Source of the DNA: Phreatobacter stygius
GTDB taxonomy: Bacteria; Pseudomonadota; Alphaproteobacteria; Rhizobiales; Phreatobacteraceae
Length of the DNA: 64,000 bases
Direction: 5' to 3'
Assembly (NCBI RefSeq): GCF_005144885.1
Contig: NZ_CP039690.1
Location: forward strand, 1,736,001 to 1,800,000
The notes beneath the pieces were generated by a model. It saw nothing but the letters and a program-made list of their open reading frames with translations, was not told the DNA's origin and made no database searches. Made by a program: the position numbers and the translations under genes. Positions 34,201-42,243 of the stretch are shown piece by piece. The first letter of the stretch is position 1; each line of letters starts with the position of its first letter.

Positions 34201-34490
34201 TAGGTCTGCACCCGCTCGAACCAGGGCAGTTCCTGCAGCTTCTTCTCGATGCGCTCGGCGACCTGGTCCTGCATCTCGCGCGCCGTGGCGCCCGGCCAGA
34301 CGGCGGTGATGACCGCGACCTTGATGGTAAACGACGGGTCTTCGGCGCGGCCGAGCCTGAAATAGGAAAAGGCGCCGCCGGTGACCAGCGCCAGGATCAT
34401 GAACAGGACCAGCGCCGGATGGGTCACCGCCCAATACGACCAGTTGCCCTTGCTCAGGTTCGGATCATGGGCGTCGTGTGCAGCGGACAT
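31269..34490 (-). CDS. RND-family efflux pump, inner-membrane permease
   Basis: This 1073-residue resistance-nodulation-division transporter has twelve helices, with the first near residue 28 and two large periplasmic loops. The family motif around TM4 is visible: LGALIIALGLLVDDAIIAVE with the paired aspartates of the proton relay, and TLVTAIGFLPVGLANSSVG follows. The second half repeats the pattern with GMIMRNTVILVQQIDE. It is most like the HAE-1-related group with RLGRAEDPSFTIKVAV near the start. It exports small molecules with the adaptor encoded upstream; the outer-membrane channel is not in the window. It is the last gene of the tetR-adaptor-permease operon. Confidence 0.95.
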   Translation of the reverse strand: MSAAHDAHDPNLSKGNWSYWAVTHPALVLFMILALVTGGAFSYFRLGRAEDPSFTIKVAVITAVWPGATAREMQDQVAERIEKKLQELPWFERVQTYTKPGFTAMQLVFRDNTPARDVPTLFYQTRKKLDDLRGELPAGLIGPNVNDEYGDVDSVLFTLTGDGASYAELKRIAERLKSRLLRVPNVTKVNLYGAQDERIFVEFSHAKLATLGVPASAIFESLQRQNAVVPAGTIDTGSARVPLRVTGALDGVAAVAATPVDVNGRIFRLGDIATITRGFVDPPTYLIRQEGQQALLVGVVMQKGANITTLGEDLARARDEFRRDIPVGIELGQIADQPKVVEHAISEFARSFVEALAIVLLVSFLSLGWRTGIVVALSVPMVLAVVFIAMFALGIDLHRISLGALIIALGLLVDDAIIAVEMMVVKMEQGWDRLSAAAYAWTSTAFPMLTGTLVTAIGFLPVGLANSSVGEYAGGIFWVVGLALMVSWFVAVVFTPYLGSKLLPDFHKLEQRKYERAVIRAAKRGKPAPPQPDHSDPHAIYDTRMYRGLRRAVGWSVDHKFFVVATTLVVFVGAVVAFGRVQQQFFPISERPELFFEMRLPQGTAITSSLETAKRAEAMLKGDPDITTYTTYVGQGSPRFWLGLNPQLPDESFAQIVIISKDLEARERIKTRLEAEVAGGKLSEARVRVDRFNFGPPVGFPVQFRVIGIEPQAVRDVAIKVRDIMRGNPNTRDPHLDWNEQSPSVKLVVDQDRARSLGLNVQDVAQTLQTLLSGVTVTSVRDRTERVDIVARAVGPERVDLGRIGDLTIIARGGVPVPLAQVARIEFEQEDPILWRRNRDLTMTVRSDVRDGIQPPVVSAQVQTALKDLIAALPAGMRIEQGGAVEESAKANTSIFILFPVMLLAMLSVLMLQLQSFSRLFLVFSTAPLGLIGASFGLNLTGAPFGFVALLGLIALAGMIMRNTVILVQQIDEDQASGYSLHDAIIEATVRRSRPVVLTALAAMLAMIPLARSLFFGPMAITIAAGLFGATILTLLFLPALYAVWFRVKPSHKQAAPAEPEAAEQLRLPMAAE

Positions 34491-34565
34491 GGGGTCTCTC
34501 CCGCGAACTCGGGCGGTGGCTTCAAGAATGATCTGACGATGCGCTGCTAGGACCTGACGGCCGGC

Positions 34566-35663
34566 TCAGTTGCGGGTATCGACCACCCGCACCCGCTGAC
34601 CGGCATCGAGCTTGTGCACGCCGAGCGCGACAACCTTGTCGCCATCGGCGAGCCCGCCGCTGATCAGCACGTCGCGGCTGTCATAGCCTTCGACGGTGAC
34701 CGGCTTCAGTGTCAGTCCACCGGTGGCCTGATCGACCACGAAGACCGACGGACCACGCCCTTCGGAATAGAGCGCGGAGATAGGGAGGCGAGCCACGCGG
34801 GCGGACGCGGGCTCGCCGACCGTGACGGTCGCCGTCATACCAATGACGACGCCATCATCGGCGTCTTGAATGGTGAAGCGGGCCTGGAAGGTCCGCGTGG
34901 CGGTGTCGGCCGAGGCCGCGAATTCGCGCAGCTTGGCGCCATAACGCTTATCGGCATTCGACCACAGCGACACCGTGGCCTGGCCGGTGCGGACGCGCTC
35001 GATCAGCGCCTCGGGCACGGCCACGACGGCCTCGCGCTCGCCGGCCCGGGCGACCCGGATCACCGGCGTGCCCGCCGTCACCACCTGGCCGGGCTCGGCC
35101 AGCGTCGCGGTGACCAGGCCGTCGACATCCGAGATCAGCGTCGTATAGGCGAGCTGGTTGACCGCGAGGTCGAGCGCGCGCTTGGCCCGGTCGACACGAC
35201 CACGGGCATCGGCGGTGCGGGCGAGCTGCTGGTCGACCGTTGCCTGCGTCGCCCAGCCGGCACGCCTCAGATCGAGCGAACGCTTGTCCTGGGCTTCACC
35301 GGCGGTGAGATTGATCTGGGCGGCGGCGAGTTCGGCCTCGGCCTGCTCCTTCTGCAGCTGCAGGTCGGTGGGATCGAGCTTGGCCAGCGGCTGGCCGCGG
35401 GCGATCCGCTCGCCCTGTTGAACCAGACGCTCGGCGATCTTGCCGGCGACACGGAAGCCGAGATCGCTCTCGATGCGCGGACGCACGCTGCCGACGAAGC
35501 TGCGCTCGCTGGTGCGCGAGCGGAAGCGCACGGTCTCGACCACCACGGCACGGGCATCGCCTTCAGCGGCGCGGGCTTCGGTCCGGGCATTGCCGTCATT
35601 GCACGCCGCCAGGCCCAGCCCCAGCAACGAAACGGCGAGAAGGGGGAGGACGCGGTGACGCAT
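34566..35663 (-). CDS. RND efflux periplasmic adaptor (membrane fusion protein), lipoprotein
   Basis: This 365-residue adaptor begins with a lipoprotein signal (LLGLGLAAC, lipid-modified cysteine near residue 21). A beta-barrel/lipoyl half with SDLGFRVAGKIAERLVQQGE and a coiled-coil hairpin (QKEQAEAELAAAQINLTAGE through LDLAVNQLAY) follow, then the second lipoyl half ISDVDGLVTATLAEPGQVV and the barrel domains. It bridges the RND permease and an outer-membrane channel. It lies 75 bases upstream of the permease gene and 12 bases after the TetR gene, all on the minus strand. Confidence 0.95.
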   Translation of the reverse strand: MRHRVLPLLAVSLLGLGLAACNDGNARTEARAAEGDARAVVVETVRFRSRTSERSFVGSVRPRIESDLGFRVAGKIAERLVQQGERIARGQPLAKLDPTDLQLQKEQAEAELAAAQINLTAGEAQDKRSLDLRRAGWATQATVDQQLARTADARGRVDRAKRALDLAVNQLAYTTLISDVDGLVTATLAEPGQVVTAGTPVIRVARAGEREAVVAVPEALIERVRTGQATVSLWSNADKRYGAKLREFAASADTATRTFQARFTIQDADDGVVIGMTATVTVGEPASARVARLPISALYSEGRGPSVFVVDQATGGLTLKPVTVEGYDSRDVLISGGLADGDKVVALGVHKLDAGQRVRVVDTRN

Positions 35664-35675
35664 GGCGACGGTTCC

Positions 35676-36284
35676 TCAGGCTTTCAGGGCGCGAAGGGCA
35701 AAACGGGTGAGACGGCGAGCCTGCTCTTCCAGGTCGTCGATCGCGTCCATTCCGGCGCAATGGGCGATCAGGGTTGGATGAAACACGCTCACATGGGTCT
35801 GTTTGAACGACAGGGCAGCTTCGATCGGATCCTGGACGGCAAATTCACCCGCCACCATTCCCTCGCGGATAACGTCGGCGAAAATGAAGGTGAGCCCCTC
35901 GAGATAGGCTTTGATGACACCCCAGCTCTCGACCATGGCGTTCTCGACCATGTCGTGGAGCCGGCGCTCTTCGGTGAAATTGCCCTTGTTGTAACGATGG
36001 ATCGCCAGGACCATCTCGCCCAGACGATCCGCGGCGGAAATCTTCTCGGCGGCGATGGCGCGCACCTGCGCCATGCTCGCCGCCAGCATGCGCCGGGCGA
36101 TCTCTTCGCAGATCGCCGACTTCGTCGGAAAGAAGCGATAGACATTGGCCGGGCTCATGGCGAGCGCACTGGCAATGTCGGCAACCGCGGTCTTGGCATA
36201 GCCGACACGCCGGAAATGCTCCTCGGCCGCAACAAGAATGCGTTCGCGGGTCTCTTCCGGAGTGAGGCGAGCTTTGACCGTCAT
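35676..36284 (-). CDS. TetR/AcrR-family regulator of the RND pump
   Basis: This 202-residue repressor has the helix-turn-helix at residues 8-58: TRERILVAAEEHFRRVGYAK, then TAVADIASALAMSPANVYRF and FPTKSAICEEIARR. The C-terminal helical domain (about residues 65-200) should bind the inducer. It is the first gene of the efflux operon, so it likely controls itself and the pump together. The region just upstream (36285-36340) is AT-rich with an ACTGAT/ATCAGT inverted repeat, its probable operator. Confidence 0.93.
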   Translation of the reverse strand: MTVKARLTPEETRERILVAAEEHFRRVGYAKTAVADIASALAMSPANVYRFFPTKSAICEEIARRMLAASMAQVRAIAAEKISAADRLGEMVLAIHRYNKGNFTEERRLHDMVENAMVESWGVIKAYLEGLTFIFADVIREGMVAGEFAVQDPIEAALSFKQTHVSVFHPTLIAHCAGMDAIDDLEEQARRLTRFALRALKA

Positions 36285-36302
36285 GGCGCCTATTTATTGA
36301 TG

Positions 36303-36328
36303 ACTGATGATTTTGGATATTTATCAGT
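36303..36328. promoter_or_regulatory. Inverted repeat, probable TetR operator for the RND operon
   Basis: ACTGAT (36303-36308) and ATCAGT (36323-36328) form a perfect inverted repeat with a 14-base AT-rich spacer, 19 bases upstream of the tetR ATG. A second ATCAG at 36330-36334 adds a half site. The AT-rich stretch stands out in a GC-rich window and probably includes the promoter. Confidence 0.6.
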
Positions 36329-36429
36329 TATCAGCAATCGGTCAAGCCCGATCGACCGGAAGACGGCCCGGATCGGTCAAAAGAGACTGCGACAGATTGT
36401 CCGTCGGGCCTGAACGCCCCGGGATCGGG

Positions 36430-37491
36430 CTAGCGGCGGCGTGCCCGGAGCCGGCCGACGATGCCGGTCGGGAAGAAATAGACGCTGAGCACGAACAGCA
36501 CGCCGAGGAACAGGAGCCAGCGATCGGGATGCAAGAGCTTGGGCAGCAGCGGAATGCCCTCGGTCGCCGCCGCCCCGCTGGCCATCAGTTTCTGCAGGTA
36601 GTTCTGCGCGACGATGAACAGGGTCGCACCAACCACCGCCCCATACATCGTGCCCATGCCGCCGATCACCACCATCAGCAGGATGTCGAGCATGATGGCG
36701 AAGGACAGCGTGGTGTCGGGCCCGGTATAGCGCAGCCAGAATGCGCTCATGGCGCCGGCCAGCACCGCCATCGCGGCGGCCAGGCAATTGGCGACGGTGC
36801 GGTAATAGACCACGCGGTAGCCGAGCGCCTCGGCGCGCATGTCGTTCTCGCGGATCGCCTGCAACACGCGGCCGAACGGCGAATTGACCACCCTGAGCGC
36901 CGCCAGGAACAGCACCAGCGCCGAAATGAAGACGAGGTAGTAGGCAATGATGCGGCCGGTGATGTCGACGCCGAACAGCGGCGTGTCGATCAGCTTGAAG
37001 CCGGGCCGGAGCACCTCGGGTACCCGGAACGAGCGGCCGTCCTCGCCGCCGGTATATTCGGAGAACTGGGTCGCCAGGATGGTCACGGCGGAGGCGACGG
37101 CCAGCGTGATCATGGCATAAAAGATCGCACGCACGCGCAGCGACAAGAGGCCGATCAGGAAGGCCAGCACCACCGCGACGGCGAGCGCAATCAGAAGGCC
37201 GATGAGGGCAAAGCCCCAGGTCGGGCCGAAACTGTACATGGCAAGCCCGATGCCATAGCCGCCGATGCCGAAAAACATGGTGTGGGCAAATGAGACGATG
37301 CCGGTATAGCCGAGCAGCAGATCGTAGCTCGCCACCAGCACGATGAAGATGCAGATCTTGGCCGCGGTGTTGATCGCCGCCGCCCCGCTGAACAGGAACG
37401 GCGCAAAGGCGAGCCCGATCAGGATCGCCGCAAGGACGACGCTGAGGATGCGGCTTTTCGGCAGGTCGTCCGACAGGATCGCATTGATCAT
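36430..37491 (-). CDS. Branched-chain-amino-acid-type ABC importer permease (LivM family)
   Basis: This 353-residue permease has about ten helices. LivM signatures include YDLLLGYTGIVSFAHTMFFG near residue 67 and, near residue 215, FGRVLQAIRENDMRAEALGY, which contacts the ATPases. The start MINAILSDDL at 37491 lies five bases after the stop of the LivH gene, so the two are likely coupled. It forms the membrane channel with LivH. Substrate is unknown; Liv-type systems also carry aromatic and alicyclic acids, which suits the catabolic cluster beyond the promoter. Confidence 0.93.
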   Translation of the reverse strand: MINAILSDDLPKSRILSVVLAAILIGLAFAPFLFSGAAAINTAAKICIFIVLVASYDLLLGYTGIVSFAHTMFFGIGGYGIGLAMYSFGPTWGFALIGLLIALAVAVVLAFLIGLLSLRVRAIFYAMITLAVASAVTILATQFSEYTGGEDGRSFRVPEVLRPGFKLIDTPLFGVDITGRIIAYYLVFISALVLFLAALRVVNSPFGRVLQAIRENDMRAEALGYRVVYYRTVANCLAAAMAVLAGAMSAFWLRYTGPDTTLSFAIMLDILLMVVIGGMGTMYGAVVGATLFIVAQNYLQKLMASGAAATEGIPLLPKLLHPDRWLLFLGVLFVLSVYFFPTGIVGRLRARRR

Positions 37492-37496
37492 GGCGC

Positions 37497-38528
37497 TTAC
37501 CTCTTCGCGACCGGATAGAGCCCCTGCGGGCGCCACATCAAGATGCCGACCATCAGCAGGATGTTGGAGGCGAGCGCCACCTTGGGCACCAGGAAGGCGG
37601 TGTAATTGGCCATCAGCGCCACCAGGATCGCGCCGAGGAAACAGCCGCCGACCGAGCCGAGGCCGCCAATGATGATGACGATGAAGACCAGCACCATGAC
37701 GTCGCCGCCGATCGCCGCGGTCAGCGTCTCGCGGTAGAGCGCCCAGAGCACGCCGCCGAGGCCTGCCAGCGCGGAGCCTGCGACGAACACGCCGACGAAC
37801 AGCCGGCGGATGCGATAGCCGAGAGCCTCGACCATTTCGCTGTTCTCGACGCCGGCGCGGATCAGGAGGCCGATCTTGGTGCGGTTGAGCACCAGCACCA
37901 TGGTGGCGAAGACGGCGAGGCCGACGACCACCGCCAGCAGGCGGAATTTCTCGAAGGCAATGTCGCCGACGATGAAGGCGCCGCGCAGGCCGGCCGGCAG
38001 CGGCATGGCCTTCTGGTCGCCGCCCCAGATCACGTGGATCATCTGTTCGGCGACGATCAGGCCGCCCATGGTGATCAGGATCTGCTTGAGATGCTGGCCA
38101 TAGACCGGCCTGACGATGATCCGTTCGAAGGCCCAGCCGAGCAGTCCGGTGCCGATCATCGCCACGGTGACGGCGAGCCCGAGCGCGGTGAGGTTCCAGC
38201 CGAGCGAATCCACCTGCATCCAGCCCGACAGCAGCGCCAAGACGCTCATGGCGATATAGGCACCGACCGCGATGAAGGCGCCGTGGCCGAAATTCAGCAC
38301 GTCCATCAGGCCGAACACCAAGGTCAGCCCGCTGGCGATGACGAAGATCATCATGCCCATGGCGAGCGCCGCGATGGTCAGGGTCACCCAGGTGCTGGGA
38401 TTGCCGATGAACGGCAGCGCCGCGGCGGCCAGCCCGATCGGCAAGAGGATCGGCAGAAAGTCGCGGCGCACCGCCGGCAGCGTGTCAGCCGGCACATTCG
38501 TCGAGGCACCAGGTGTGGCGATCGTCAT
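37497..38528 (-). CDS. Branched-chain-amino-acid-type ABC importer permease (LivH family)
   Basis: This 343-residue permease is longer than usual LivH (about 300) because of a 40-residue N-terminal extension with an extra hydrophobic stretch (PILLPIGLAAAALPFIG). The core signature is LTLVFGLMDVLNFGHGAFIA near residue 70, followed by AFERIIVRPVYGQHLKQILI and NRTKIGLLIRAGVENSEMVE. It is encoded between the ATPase genes and LivM and forms the second half of the translocation pore. Confidence 0.93.
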   Translation of the reverse strand: MTIATPGASTNVPADTLPAVRRDFLPILLPIGLAAAALPFIGNPSTWVTLTIAALAMGMMIFVIASGLTLVFGLMDVLNFGHGAFIAVGAYIAMSVLALLSGWMQVDSLGWNLTALGLAVTVAMIGTGLLGWAFERIIVRPVYGQHLKQILITMGGLIVAEQMIHVIWGGDQKAMPLPAGLRGAFIVGDIAFEKFRLLAVVVGLAVFATMVLVLNRTKIGLLIRAGVENSEMVEALGYRIRRLFVGVFVAGSALAGLGGVLWALYRETLTAAIGGDVMVLVFIVIIIGGLGSVGGCFLGAILVALMANYTAFLVPKVALASNILLMVGILMWRPQGLYPVAKR

Positions 38529-38540
38529 GGCGCGCCCGTC

Positions 38541-39278
38541 CTATTGGTGGGTATCGAGGGAAAGCCCGAGGAGCCGCGTCTGCAGCGCCTCGTCGCCGGC
38601 GAGTTCCGCCATCGCGCCGCGATGGACGATGCGGCCGTCATCCATCACGGCCACCTGGTCCCCGAGGCTCGCGGCGAAGCGGAAATTCTGTTCGACCAGC
38701 AGGATCGTCGTCTCCCGCTTCAATTCCGCGAAGGCCAGGATCATCGCCTCGATGATCGCCGGCGCGATGCCCTTGGTCGGCTCATCGATCAGGATCAGCC
38801 GGCGCGGCTCGACAATCGCGCGGGCGATGGCCAGCATCTGCTTCTGGCCGCCTGACAATACGCCCGCCGGCAGTTCCCAGAACTTCCTGAGCGCCGGGAA
38901 CAGTCCGAAGATCCAGTCCAGGCGTGCCTTGTCGATCGGCCCGTCGCGCGCCGCCAGGACCATGTTCTCGCGCACCGAAAGATCGGAGAAGACAGCCATG
39001 GTCTCCGGCACATAGGCAATGCCCGCGCGCGCAATGTCGGGGGTCGGCAGGCCGCCGATCGGCCGGCCATCGAAATGGATGGTGCCCTGCGACGGCGCCC
39101 ACAGCCCCATGATGGTGCGCAGCGTCGTGGTCTTGCCGGCGCCGTTGCGGCCGAGCAGCACGGTCATGCCGCCGCGCGGCAGGACGAGGTCGACGCCCTG
39201 CAGGATATGATATTGGCCAATATGGGTGTGGACGCCCTTTAGCGTCATCAACGGATCAGCCGGCCGCTCGTCAGCCAT
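38541..39278 (-). CDS. ABC importer ATPase (LivF family)
   Basis: This 245-residue ATPase has Walker A GRNGAGKTT near residue 43, the signature LSGGQKQMLAIARAIV near residue 139, and Walker B RLILIDEPTKGIAP. LivF-type features include the short MTLKGVHTHIGQYHILQGVD N-terminus. It overlaps the LivG gene upstream by eight bases, so the two ATPases are translationally coupled and probably form the heterodimeric motor. Confidence 0.94.
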   Translation of the reverse strand: MADERPADPLMTLKGVHTHIGQYHILQGVDLVLPRGGMTVLLGRNGAGKTTTLRTIMGLWAPSQGTIHFDGRPIGGLPTPDIARAGIAYVPETMAVFSDLSVRENMVLAARDGPIDKARLDWIFGLFPALRKFWELPAGVLSGGQKQMLAIARAIVEPRRLILIDEPTKGIAPAIIEAMILAFAELKRETTILLVEQNFRFAASLGDQVAVMDDGRIVHRGAMAELAGDEALQTRLLGLSLDTHQ

Positions 39279-40053
39279 GGGACGCCTCCGCTGCGCGCTT
39301 CGGCGCCTGGCCGAGATAGGCTTCCTGCACCACGGGCGAGGCGATCACCTCGGCCGGTTCGCCATCGGCGACGAGGCGGCCGTTATGCAGCACGACGATC
39401 CGGTCGGCGAGCGAGCGGACCACGTCCATCTTGTGTTCGACCAGCAGGATGGTCTTGTCGCCGCGGGCCTTGAGCTTGTGGATCAGGTCGAGAATGACCG
39501 GCACCTCGTCGACCGACATGCCGGCGGTCGGCTCGTCGAACATGAAGACGTCGGGCTCCAGCGCCATCATGATCGCCACTTCGAGCTTGCGCTTGTCGCC
39601 ATGCGGCAAGGCCGCCGCCAGGGTGTCGCGCACGCCGCCGAGATTGACCTCGGCAAGGTAAAATTCCGCCTTGTCGATCCAGTCGGCATGGCTCGACCAG
39701 CGGCTGAACAGGCCGCTCGCGCCGCGTGCCTTGGCCTGGACCGCGAGCCGCACATTCTCGACCACCGACAGGTTGGGGAAGAGATTGGTGATCTGGAAGG
39801 CCCGGCCGATGCCGCGTTTGGTCCGGCCGGCGGCGCCAAGGCCGGTAATGTCGGCACCGCCGAGCAGCACGATGCCCGAGGTGGCGCTGAGCTGGCCGGA
39901 CACCAGGTTGAAATAGGTCGTCTTGCCCGCGCCGTTGGGGCCGACGATCGCGGTCAGCGTGCCTGCATGGAAGGCGCAACTGACCGTGTCGACGGCGACA
40001 TGTCCGCCGAAGCGGATGGTCAGGTCGCGCGTTTCAAGGACGGGTGTGGCCAT
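39271..40053 (-). CDS. ABC importer ATPase (LivG family)
   Basis: This 260-residue ATPase has Walker A GPNGAGKTTYF near residue 37 and Walker B PDVFMFDEPTAGMS near residue 165. The signature helix reads LPHGDKRKLEVAI instead of the LSYGQQR..LE form seen in most LivG proteins, a noticeable variant, though the glycine is kept. The typical RTKRGIGRAFQITNLFPNLS segment follows Walker A. The start MATPVLETRD at 40053 was chosen because upstream residues fall in a dispersed palindromic repeat (40108-40192) and do not resemble the family. Confidence 0.93.
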   Translation of the reverse strand: MATPVLETRDLTIRFGGHVAVDTVSCAFHAGTLTAIVGPNGAGKTTYFNLVSGQLSATSGIVLLGGADITGLGAAGRTKRGIGRAFQITNLFPNLSVVENVRLAVQAKARGASGLFSRWSSHADWIDKAEFYLAEVNLGGVRDTLAAALPHGDKRKLEVAIMMALEPDVFMFDEPTAGMSVDEVPVILDLIHKLKARGDKTILLVEHKMDVVRSLADRIVVLHNGRLVADGEPAEVIASPVVQEAYLGQAPKRAAEASHG

Positions 40054-40107
40054 GGGTGCTTCAGACAAGACTTTGGGTGTCTCAACGAGATCGAGCCTCG
40101 ACCAAGT

Positions 40108-40192
40108 CGTCATGCCCGGCCTTGTGCCGGGCATCCACGTCTCGTCGGAGCGATCGAAGGCGTGGATGGCCGGGCCAGGCCCGGCCATGACG
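40108..40192. repeat. 85-base palindromic intergenic repeat (REP-like)
   Basis: The ends CGTCATG (40108-40114) and CATGACG (40186-40192) are inverted, as are CATCCACG (40132-40139) and CGTGGATG (40161-40168). Within the arms lie two smaller hairpins, GCCCGGC-N5-GCCGGGC and GGCCGGGCC-a-GGCCCGGCC. Such cruciform elements are scattered between genes in Bradyrhizobium-like genomes. It lies between the substrate-binding protein gene and livG and could stop or attenuate transcription there, lowering ATPase and permease output relative to the receptor. Confidence 0.75.
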
Positions 40193-40205
40193 GCTGCGGC
40201 AGGCC

Positions 40206-41414
40206 TCAGCGCCGGTTGGTGATCGGCAGCGGCATGTCCGCTGCCGGAACGGTTGCGACCAGATCGAGCAGATCATTGTCGCGCGCATTCGGCCGGATCC
40301 GGAAGTGATACATGTCCTGCAGCGCCTGATGGTCTTCGCGGCGGAAGGTCATCGGCCCCTTGGGGGTCTGGAAGGTCAGGCCCTCGAGCGCCGTGATCAG
40401 CTTTTCGGTCTCGGGCGAGCCGGCCTTTTCGAGCCCCGCGACGACCGCAGCGGCGGCGGCGAAACCACCGGCGACGAAGAAGTCCGGCGGCGCGTTGAAG
40501 CGCTTCTGGTATTCCGCCTTCAGCCAGTCGTTCAGCGGGTTCCGCGGGAAGTCGTGGTAATAATAGATGCCACCCTCGGTACCCGCGAAAGCCTTCCAGG
40601 CGTTCATTGCCGGCAGGATATTGCCGCCCGGCGCCAAGGCGATATTGAACCGTTCCGGACGCATGTCGACAAACTTCGCCATCGGATGGGCGCCGGCCCA
40701 GATGAAGCCGATGATCCGCTTGCCCGGCCGGTCGCGCAGGCTGGCGAACAGCCGCTCGGCGAAGGGCGCGAAGTCGGCGGTATTGCCGGCGGCATATTCC
40801 TCCGCGACGATCCGGGCGCGCGGCCGGATGGCGGCGAGCGCCGCCTTGTAGGCGGCGACCCCGTCGCGGCCGAAAGCGGTGTCGAGGCCGAGCATGCCGA
40901 TCGACACGTCTTCATTGGCCGGTACCGAGGCGGCCGCGGCGAGCGCATCCTGGTAGGACGAGCGGCCGGTGCGGAAGATGTAGCGGTTCCAGCGCTCGCC
41001 GGTGATGCTGTCGGCCACCGCCGGTTCGACGATCAGGATCTTCTTGGCTTCTTCGGCCACCGCCAGCATGGCGAGCGCCACCGGCGAGCCGGTGGTGCCG
41101 ACGGCAATGTCCGCCTTGTCGTCGTTATAGCATTCTTCCAGCAGCGCCTTGCCGCGATCGGGCCGGAGCTGATCGTCCTTGACGATCACCTGCAGACGCA
41201 TGTTGCCGACCTGCATGGTGCCGCGGGTCAGGAATTCCAACCCCATCATGAAGCCTGCCTCGGTCTGCTTGGCATAGGCTTCCAACGGGCCGGTGCGACC
41301 GGCGATCAGGCAGATCTTGACGTCACGCACCTGGGCGCTCGCCTCGGCCGTCATGCCGGCCAGCGCACCGACGGCCAGCGTTGCCGCCGCCATCGCCAAT
41401 TTCAGTTTCCGCAT
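40206..41414 (-). CDS. ABC importer substrate-binding protein (Liv/LivJ-like, Peripla_BP_6)
   Basis: This 402-residue periplasmic receptor has a signal peptide (MRKLKLAMAAATLAVGALAG, cleavage after ASA near residue 28). The mature protein starts VRDVKICLIAGRTGPLEAYA, typical of the Liv receptor fold, with VGTTGSPVALAMLAVAEEAK (residue 99 onward) and VSIGMLGLDTAFGRDG later. GGAGG precedes the ATG at 41414. It is the first gene of the minus-strand importer operon and is divergent from the TetR-led CoA cluster. Its ligand is likely the acid degraded by that cluster; identity unknown. Confidence 0.93.
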   Translation of the reverse strand: MRKLKLAMAAATLAVGALAGMTAEASAQVRDVKICLIAGRTGPLEAYAKQTEAGFMMGLEFLTRGTMQVGNMRLQVIVKDDQLRPDRGKALLEECYNDDKADIAVGTTGSPVALAMLAVAEEAKKILIVEPAVADSITGERWNRYIFRTGRSSYQDALAAAASVPANEDVSIGMLGLDTAFGRDGVAAYKAALAAIRPRARIVAEEYAAGNTADFAPFAERLFASLRDRPGKRIIGFIWAGAHPMAKFVDMRPERFNIALAPGGNILPAMNAWKAFAGTEGGIYYYHDFPRNPLNDWLKAEYQKRFNAPPDFFVAGGFAAAAAVVAGLEKAGSPETEKLITALEGLTFQTPKGPMTFRREDHQALQDMYHFRIRPNARDNDLLDLVATVPAADMPLPITNRR

Positions 41415-41510
41415 GGGATCCTCCCTGATCCGGATCATCGAATGCTCAATGCCATCGCCCGGTCCGGATCATCATTCGATCCCGGCGCCACCGGTTGATG
41501 ACATCAAAAC

Positions 41511-41524
41511 TGACACTTGAGTCA
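41511..41524. promoter_or_regulatory. Near-perfect palindrome in the divergent promoter region
   Basis: TGACAC-TT-GAGTCA (41511-41524) is palindromic apart from one pair, with TGACAT-type half sites nearby (GATGACATC at 41497-41505, ATGTCA at 41531-41536). It lies between the Liv receptor gene (start 41414) and the TetR gene. Because it overlaps an upstream ATG at 41524, it also supports the later TetR start at 41623. Confidence 0.55.
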
Positions 41525-41622
41525 TGTTTCATGTCACGCTAGCTTCGACATCGAAACGCGTCAAGCGCGAAGGCGAGCCGATCAGCGCCGGAGCACCCGC
41601 GAAACCAGCCCTCGAGTCCGCC

Positions 41623-42243
41623 ATGTCGTCGCCCCACCCCGCAGGTCCGCTGCCCGTTCCGAAGACCAAACGCGGTGAGCGGACGCGTCAGAACATCCTC
41701 GACGCCGCCGAGCGGGAGATCGGCGTGAAGGGTTTCGCGGAAGCCTCGATCGCCGCCATCACCGCTGAAGCCGATGTCGCCCAGGGCACCTTCTATCTCT
41801 ACTTCCGCTCCAAGGAGGACGTGCTGCGCGAGCTGGTCCTGCGCATGGGGCGGAAGCTGCGCCGCCATCTCTCGCTGGCGATCGTCGACGCGACCGACCG
41901 GCTGGACGCCGAACGGCGCGGCCTTCACGCCTTCCTGGCCTTCGTCCGCGACAATCCGAACCTCTACCGGGTGGTGGCGGAATCCCAGTTCGTCGATGCC
42001 GCCATTCACCGCCGTTACTATGTCGACCTCGCCGCCACCTATACGGCGAGCCTCGCGGCCGCGGTCAGCCGCAACGAACTCTCGGCCGGTCATGCCGAGG
42101 TGCGCGCCTGGGCCCTGATGGGGGTTGCCGACATGGTCGGCCGCCGCTTCGCCATCTGGGACCAGCAAACCCCGCTCCACGATATCGCCGAAGCCGCCTA
42201 TGACTTCATCGCCCATGGCATGGGACCGCATCGCAATGGCTGA
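41623..42243 (+). CDS. TetR/AcrR-family regulator of the CoA catabolic cluster
   Basis: This 206-residue protein (from ATG 41623) has a TetR helix-turn-helix at about residues 20-70: RTRQNILDAAEREIGVKGFA, EASIAAITAEADVAQGTFYL and YFRSKEDVLRELVL. The remainder is helical and similar in layout to regulators of acyl-CoA pathways, which often bind CoA thioesters. The frame is open back to 41524, but that start would overlap the palindrome at 41511-41524. The stop overlaps the next gene by eight bases. It is expected to control both the cluster and the divergent Liv importer. Confidence 0.92.
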   Translation: MSSPHPAGPLPVPKTKRGERTRQNILDAAEREIGVKGFAEASIAAITAEADVAQGTFYLYFRSKEDVLRELVLRMGRKLRRHLSLAIVDATDRLDAERRGLHAFLAFVRDNPNLYRVVAESQFVDAAIHRRYYVDLAATYTASLAAAVSRNELSAGHAEVRAWALMGVADMVGRRFAIWDQQTPLHDIAEAAYDFIAHGMGPHRNG

